The notes under the pieces: model-generated
What the model saw: only the letters and a program-made list of their open reading frames with translations
Databases searched by the model: none
What the model was told of the DNA's origin: nothing
In this document: positions 5,515 through 8,239 of the stretch, piece after piece
How the letters are laid out: every line of letters starts with the position of its first letter
Numbering within the stretch: the first letter of the stretch is position 1
Source: a bacterium
GTDB lineage: Bacteria; JAUVQV01; DATDCY01
Assembly (NCBI GenBank): GCA_036524115.1
Contig: DATDCY010000028.1
Location: forward strand, 1 to 8,239
Length of the DNA stretch: 8,239 bases
Direction: 5' to 3'
Program-made: the position numbers and the translations under genes

Positions 5515-6072
5515 ATGCGGTCATCCATCCGTGCCCTTTTCGCGGCGATCGCGCTCCTTTCCGCCCTCTCGATCGCCGGGTGCCAGAACCCCCTCGATCC
5601 CGTCGACAAGAGCGACAAGATCCAGGGACTGACCTGGGTCGAGATCAACAGCGCCAGCCTGGAGCAGTGGGACTCGGACCCCGGGCTCGACGGCATGGTC
5701 GTCAGCATCTCGTACAAGAACGAGTTCGGCGACGAGCTGTCGTTCCACGACAAGCCGCACGAGGTCATCATCGAGTTCTGGACCCAGAAGGACATCGGCA
5801 CCGGCGGCATCAGCCACCTCACGCGGGACAAGCTCTTCTTCTCGAAGAGTATCAACTTCGAGAACTCGGACGACGACATCCGCATCCCGTACGAGGCGTA
5901 TCTCGGCGCGGCCCAGGGCGTCTTCGACTTCAGCGATCCGGCCGCCGACTTCAGCGGCATGCTGGTCGTGCGCGTCTTCCCGCCTCTGGAAAGCCCCCGT
6001 CCCGAGCTGATCGTCGCCGAATCGGACGTGGTCTTCTTCGAGCGGCCCGTCGGCGACGACCTGACCCAGTAG
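5515..6072 (+). CDS. Hypothetical outer- or inner-membrane lipoprotein
   Basis: A 185-residue protein with a type II signal peptide: basic RSSIR, hydrophobic core, then lipobox LSIAGC with C23 as the lipidated residue, followed by Q24 rather than the Asp that favours inner-membrane retention. The mature part is acidic and has no membrane segments; it reads as a beta-rich domain (LDGMVVSISYKNEFGDELSF, then PHEVIIEFWTQKD, later SGMLVVRVFPPLESPRPEL and ESDVVFFE). I do not recognise the family. The acidic runs (SDDDI, DPAADFSG) might bind cations, but this is speculation. The start ATG 5515 is supported by GGGAGG, 12 nt upstream, and by the signal peptide; an earlier in-frame ATG lies inside tRNA-Ala. 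It is probably transcribed from the tRNA-Ala promoter. It converges with dusB, whose stop codon is 23 nt past its own. Confidence 0.82.
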   Translation: MRSSIRALFAAIALLSALSIAGCQNPLDPVDKSDKIQGLTWVEINSASLEQWDSDPGLDGMVVSISYKNEFGDELSFHDKPHEVIIEFWTQKDIGTGGISHLTRDKLFFSKSINFENSDDDIRIPYEAYLGAAQGVFDFSDPAADFSGMLVVRVFPPLESPRPELIVAESDVVFFERPVGDDLTQ

Positions 6073-6081
6073 GGCCGCCGC

Positions 6082-6109
6082 CTGCCGGCGGTCCCCTAGC
6101 CGCCGGCGG
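6082..6109. terminator. GC-rich hairpin at the convergent gene ends
   Basis: GCCGGCGG (6084-6091) and CCGCCGGC (6100-6107) pair around an 8-nt loop, and the stem can extend by a G-U and a C-G pair. It lies between the lipoprotein stop and the dusB 3' end, and the dusB stop (6096-6098) is in its loop. There is no T-tract on either strand, so termination would have to be non-canonical or Rho-assisted. Confidence 0.4.
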
Positions 6110-7061
6110 CGAAAGCCCCGATCTCCTCCAACAGCTCCCGCGGCTCCTCCAGCCGCACGATCCGCCGCCGGAACTCGTGCGCCCCCGCCCGGCCGCGCGC
6201 GTACCAGATCAGATGCTTGCGCATCCTCTGCACGCCGCGGCGGGCGCCATGCTCCTCGATCGCGAGGAGCAGGTGGCGCGCCATCGTCTCGGCCAGTTCC
6301 TTGCCTGTGCGCCGCGGGACCTCCCGCCCAGCGAGCAGGGCCGCCGCCTCCCGGAAGATCCACGGGTTCCCGCAGGCGCCGCGGCCGATCATGACGGCCA
6401 CGCACCCGCTGTCCCCGAGCGCCCGCACGGCCTGGTCGGCGGTCACGAGGTCGCCGTTGCCGGTCACGGGCAGGGCGCCGTCCGCCGCTACGGCTCGCAC
6501 CGCCGACCAGTCGGCGGCGCCGGTGAAGCCCTGCCGGCCGGTGCGACCGTGCACCGTGACGGCGGCGGCGCCGCACTCCCGGGCGACGCGCGCGATCTCG
6601 ACGGCGTTGCGCTCGTCGTCGTCCCAGCCGGCGCGGATCTTCGCGAGCACCGGCTTGGTCGCCACCGCGCAGACGGCCTCGAGGATCGCGCGCACCCGCG
6701 CCGGCTCGCGCATCAGCGCCACGCCGCACCCCGAGCGCACCACCTTGCGCGCCGGGCAACCGAAGTTGATGTCGATGAAGGGCACTGCCAGCTCGTTGAC
6801 CTTCAGCGTCGCGGCGCGGAAGTCGTCGGGGCGCCCCCCGAAGAGCTGCACGCCGACGCGCGGCGCCTCCGCGGGCGCCGGGAGAAAGCGCGCGGTCTTG
6901 CGGTCGCCACGCGCGAGGCCGGCCGCCGAGATCATCTCGGTGAAAGCGAGGCCCGCGCCGAGTTCGAGGGCGACCGTGCGAAAGGCGCGGTCGGTGACAC
7001 CGGCCATCGGCGCGAGGAAGAAGGGGCTGGGCAGCGCGACGCCGCAGAACGTGTAGGCCAT
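6096..7061 (-). CDS. dusB: tRNA dihydrouridine synthase B family
   Basis: A 321-residue FMN- and NADPH-dependent enzyme that reduces uridines in the tRNA D-loop to dihydrouridine; the length equals that of E. coli DusB. In order: LAPMAGVTD (FMN site, residues 16-24), TEM (41-43), QLFGG (72-76), DINFGCP with catalytic Cys102 (97-103), K106, K141 (FMN phosphate/flavin contact), HGRT (171-174), GNGD (201-204), IGRGACGNPWIF (226-236), and the C-terminal helical tRNA-binding domain with MRKHLIWYARG (280-290). The start ATG 7061 fits the family's N-terminus. No Shine-Dalgarno sequence precedes it; a -10-like TATTGT (7076-7071) lies so close that the mRNA could be nearly leaderless. The gene lies downstream of rnpB on the same strand, with a large palindrome between them. 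All catalytic residues are intact. Confidence 0.95.
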   Translation of the reverse strand: MAYTFCGVALPSPFFLAPMAGVTDRAFRTVALELGAGLAFTEMISAAGLARGDRKTARFLPAPAEAPRVGVQLFGGRPDDFRAATLKVNELAVPFIDINFGCPARKVVRSGCGVALMREPARVRAILEAVCAVATKPVLAKIRAGWDDDERNAVEIARVARECGAAAVTVHGRTGRQGFTGAADWSAVRAVAADGALPVTGNGDLVTADQAVRALGDSGCVAVMIGRGACGNPWIFREAAALLAGREVPRRTGKELAETMARHLLLAIEEHGARRGVQRMRKHLIWYARGRAGAHEFRRRIVRLEEPRELLEEIGAFAAGG

Positions 7062-7104
7062 GGGAGGCAGACAATAGCCGAAATCGACCCGGCACGCCAG
7101 CCAC

Positions 7105-7126
7105 CACGGCAACGACAGTTGCCGTG
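7105..7126. repeat. Perfect 9-bp hairpin upstream of dusB, sharing an arm with the 144-bp palindrome
   Basis: CACGGCAAC (7105-7113), GACA loop, GTTGCCGTG (7118-7126). The right arm is also the left terminus of the larger inverted repeat, so the CACGGCAAC word occurs three times between dusB and rnpB (7105, 7118 inverted, 7249). Confidence 0.75.
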
Positions 7127-7259
7127 ATGCGAGCGCGATTTTTCGTCCTGGCAAGAAGCGCGACGAAGTGGATGCCGAGGCGGCCTTGTGGCCGCCGCAG
7201 GCAGACACGAGGAGCGCGACGCCGCCAGGGCGGAAAAGCGCCTCGCAGCACGGCAACTG
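7116..7259. repeat. 144-bp imperfect palindrome (REP/MITE-like) between rnpB and dusB
   Basis: The ends CAGTTGCCGTG (7116-7126) and CACGGCAACTG (7249-7259) are perfect 11-bp inverted repeats, and the centre GGCGGCC-TTGT-GGCCGCC (7179-7196) is a perfect 7-bp hairpin with exactly the same midpoint. Between them the arms stay related: TGCGAG, TTTT, CCTGGC, GCGC, GTG and TGCC blocks match in order with small gaps. The inner half is clearly related to the second palindrome at 7764-7862. No open reading frame of its own and no target-site duplication is visible. It directly abuts the rnpB 3' end and might act as its terminator or processing signal. Confidence 0.7.
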
Positions 7260-7697
7260 GGCGCTGGAGTCGGCCTGTAAGCCGAGTTCTGTCCCCCGGC
7301 TCATCGCCGGGGTGGCGGTCATTTCTCTAGGACGCCGGTTGCCCGGCGCCTCAAGCGACCGTACCCGCTCCGCCCTGCCTTGCGGCAATCCGGGCGGGCA
7401 ACCCTCTTCCCCCGGGAGGGGAGAAGGCGGAGCCTATTTGGTCTTGCTCCGGGTGGGGTTTTCCAGGCTCCCCGGTCGCCCGGGGAACCGGTGAGCTCTT
7501 ACCTCGCCATTTCACCCTTACCCGCGGACCTCGCCCCGCACGAGGCGGGGAGGCCGGGGCGGTATATTTTCTGTTGCACTTTCCTTCCCGTCGCCGGGAC
7601 TCCGCGTTACGGAGCACCCTGCCCTGAGGAGCTCGGACTTTCCTCCCGCGGCGGCTCATCACCGCCGCCGGCGACCGCCCGGCCGGCTCCAGCGCCC
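7259..7697 (-). ncRNA. rnpB: RNase P RNA, bacterial class A
   Basis: The catalytic RNA that removes tRNA 5' leaders. On the minus strand, universally conserved blocks occur in order: GAGGAAAGTCCGAGCTCC (7645-7628), the ACAGAAA...ACCGCC block (7574-7558), GGTAAGGGTGAAATGGCGAG read leftwards from about 7523, AGAGAAATGACCGCC (7328-7314), and the ACAGAACTCGGCTTACAGGC block near the 3' end (7292-7273). The terminal arms 7697-7681 and 7275-7259 form a long P1 helix of 17 positions with one C-A mismatch, which sets the approximate ends; the true mature termini may be a few nt inside. The size of about 439 nt is within the class A range. All reading frames across it are open by chance and are not genes. 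It has its own promoter and is flanked on both sides by related palindromes. Confidence 0.96.
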
Positions 7698-7703
7698 GCC
7701 GGG

Positions 7704-7732
7704 AATGTAGCCGTGTGCATCCAGGAACGCAA
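7704..7732 (-). promoter_or_regulatory. rnpB promoter
   Basis: On the minus strand, TTGCGT (7732-7727), a 17-nt spacer and TACATT (7709-7704). The predicted start, about 7 nt past the -10 box, falls at 7697, exactly where the P1 helix of RNase P RNA begins. That agreement is independent support for both calls. Confidence 0.65.
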
Positions 7733-7763
7733 CAGGAATCGGGAACGGAGAGAGACCGTCGAG

Positions 7764-7862
7764 AAGGGGTCAGATGCAAGGCGCGCGACGATCCGGCGAC
7801 TGAGGCGGGCTGGTGCCCGCCGCAGGGAGGCGGGAGGAGTGCAACGCCGCAGATGGCCCCTT
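7764..7862. repeat. 99-bp imperfect palindrome (REP-like), second copy, upstream of rnpB
   Basis: The outer arms AAGGGG (7764-7769) and CCCCTT (7857-7862) and the centre GGCGGGC-TGGT-GCCCGCC (7804-7821) share one midpoint; between them GGGGTCAGATGC matches the reverse complement of GCAGATGGCCCC with few mismatches. Shared blocks with the palindrome at 7116-7259: GCAAG-N2-GCGCGACGA, GAGGCGG, a T(T/G)GT loop, CCGCCGCAGG, GAGGAG and ACGCCGC, in the same order and spacing. Its right end supplies two bases of the RNase H stop codon (TAA, 7863-7861). The remaining spacer 7733-7763 shows nothing further. Confidence 0.7.
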
Positions 7863-8239
7863 ATCGGCGGTCTATCCCCTCGTTGGCGAGCGCGTCGGCT
7901 TCCGCGTTCTGCTCGCGCCGCACGTGGCGCACGTCCACCCGGCCGATCTCGCGCATCAGGCGGATGGCCTCCTGCAGATAGCGTTGGAGGTGCGGCGCGC
8001 TCGTGCGGTAGCGACCGTTGACCTGGTTCACGAGCAGTTCGGAGTCCGAGAAGACCTTCAGGTGGCGCACCCCGGCGTCGCGGGCGCGCGTGAGCGCGAT
8101 GAGCAGGGCCTGGTACTCGGCCGTGTTGTTCGTCGCCCGCCCGAGATAGCGGGCGACGCGGTCGAGCGTCTCGCCGGCCTCGTCCCGCAGCAACACGCCG
8201 GCCCCGGCGTCGCCGGGGTTCCCCCGCGCGGCGCCGTCG
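7861..8239 (-). CDS. RNase HI-family protein, 5' end outside window
   Basis: The last 125 residues of an RNase H-fold protein (RVT_3/RNase HI type); the first complete codon in the window is the first catalytic Asp of DGAARGNPG. All four acidic active-site residues are present in the visible part: D1 (DGA), E41 (NNTAEYQAL), D65 (FSDSELL) and D115 (NAEADALAN), numbering from the window edge. The GNPG and NNTAEYQALL motifs are those of the short bacterial RNase HI-like group without the basic-protrusion handle of E. coli RnhA. It would cleave RNA in RNA-DNA hybrids, a cytoplasmic housekeeping role. Any N-terminal extension (some relatives carry extra domains) lies outside the window. The stop TAA (7863-7861) overlaps the end of a palindromic repeat, and rnpB follows on the same strand. 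Confidence 0.9.
   Translation of the reverse strand, partial: DGAARGNPGDAGAGVLLRDEAGETLDRVARYLGRATNNTAEYQALLIALTRARDAGVRHLKVFSDSELLVNQVNGRYRTSAPHLQRYLQEAIRLMREIGRVDVRHVRREQNAEADALANEGIDRR

Noticed and set aside
7179-7196. Central GGCGGCC-TTGT-GGCCGCC hairpin as a simple rnpB terminator
   Set aside because: No T-tract follows on the minus strand, and it is the centre of a much larger palindrome; termination here is possible but not shown.
7351-8021. Long open frames on both strands over 7351-8021
   Set aside because: They cross RNase P RNA and the palindrome; openness is due to high GC. The RNA motifs are unambiguous.

Overview
The window is GC-rich DNA with dense genes and no prophage, IS or CRISPR. 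It looks like a Gram-negative bacterium: there are Sec signal peptides, a lipoprotein with a clear lipobox, tRNAs with an encoded CCA end, and a class A RNase P RNA. The metalloprotease family (DUF5118/DUF5117/DUF4953) and the palindromic repeats would fit an uncultured deltaproteobacterial or acidobacterial-type lineage. That placement is inference.

Layout. (1) 1-1126, minus strand: a DUF985 cupin gene and a ChaN-type gene overlapping by ATGA; the ChaN gene runs off the left edge. (2) 1327-1656, plus: a small orphan gene with its own promoter, ending in a perfect 13-bp hairpin that contains the stop codon. (3) 1742-2418, plus: a type II toxin-antitoxin module, a Phd/YefM-type antitoxin followed by a PIN-domain toxin with a GTGA overlap, and palindromes upstream. 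(4) 2487-2574, minus: tRNA-Leu(CAA), transcribed towards the toxin gene. (5) 2747-5284, plus: an 845-residue secreted zinc metalloprotease. (6) 5403-6072, plus: tRNA-Ala(GGC) with a strong promoter, followed 36 nt later by a lipoprotein gene and apparently on the same transcript. (7) 6096-8239, minus: an RNase HI-family gene (5' end outside the window), rnpB and dusB, all co-directional.

Two themes stand out. First, RNA metabolism is concentrated here: two tRNAs, the RNA that matures tRNA 5' ends, a tRNA dihydrouridine synthase, an RNase H, and a PIN nuclease of a class that often cuts tRNA or rRNA. Second, there is repeat structure that the genes do not explain. rnpB is bracketed by two related imperfect palindromes (7116-7259 and 7764-7862). 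The promoter and leader of tRNA-Ala also have a recognisable second copy upstream of the metalloprotease gene (about 2611-2675 against 5325-5389). I see no complete novel defence or biosynthetic system; the paired palindromes are the best candidate for something undescribed.
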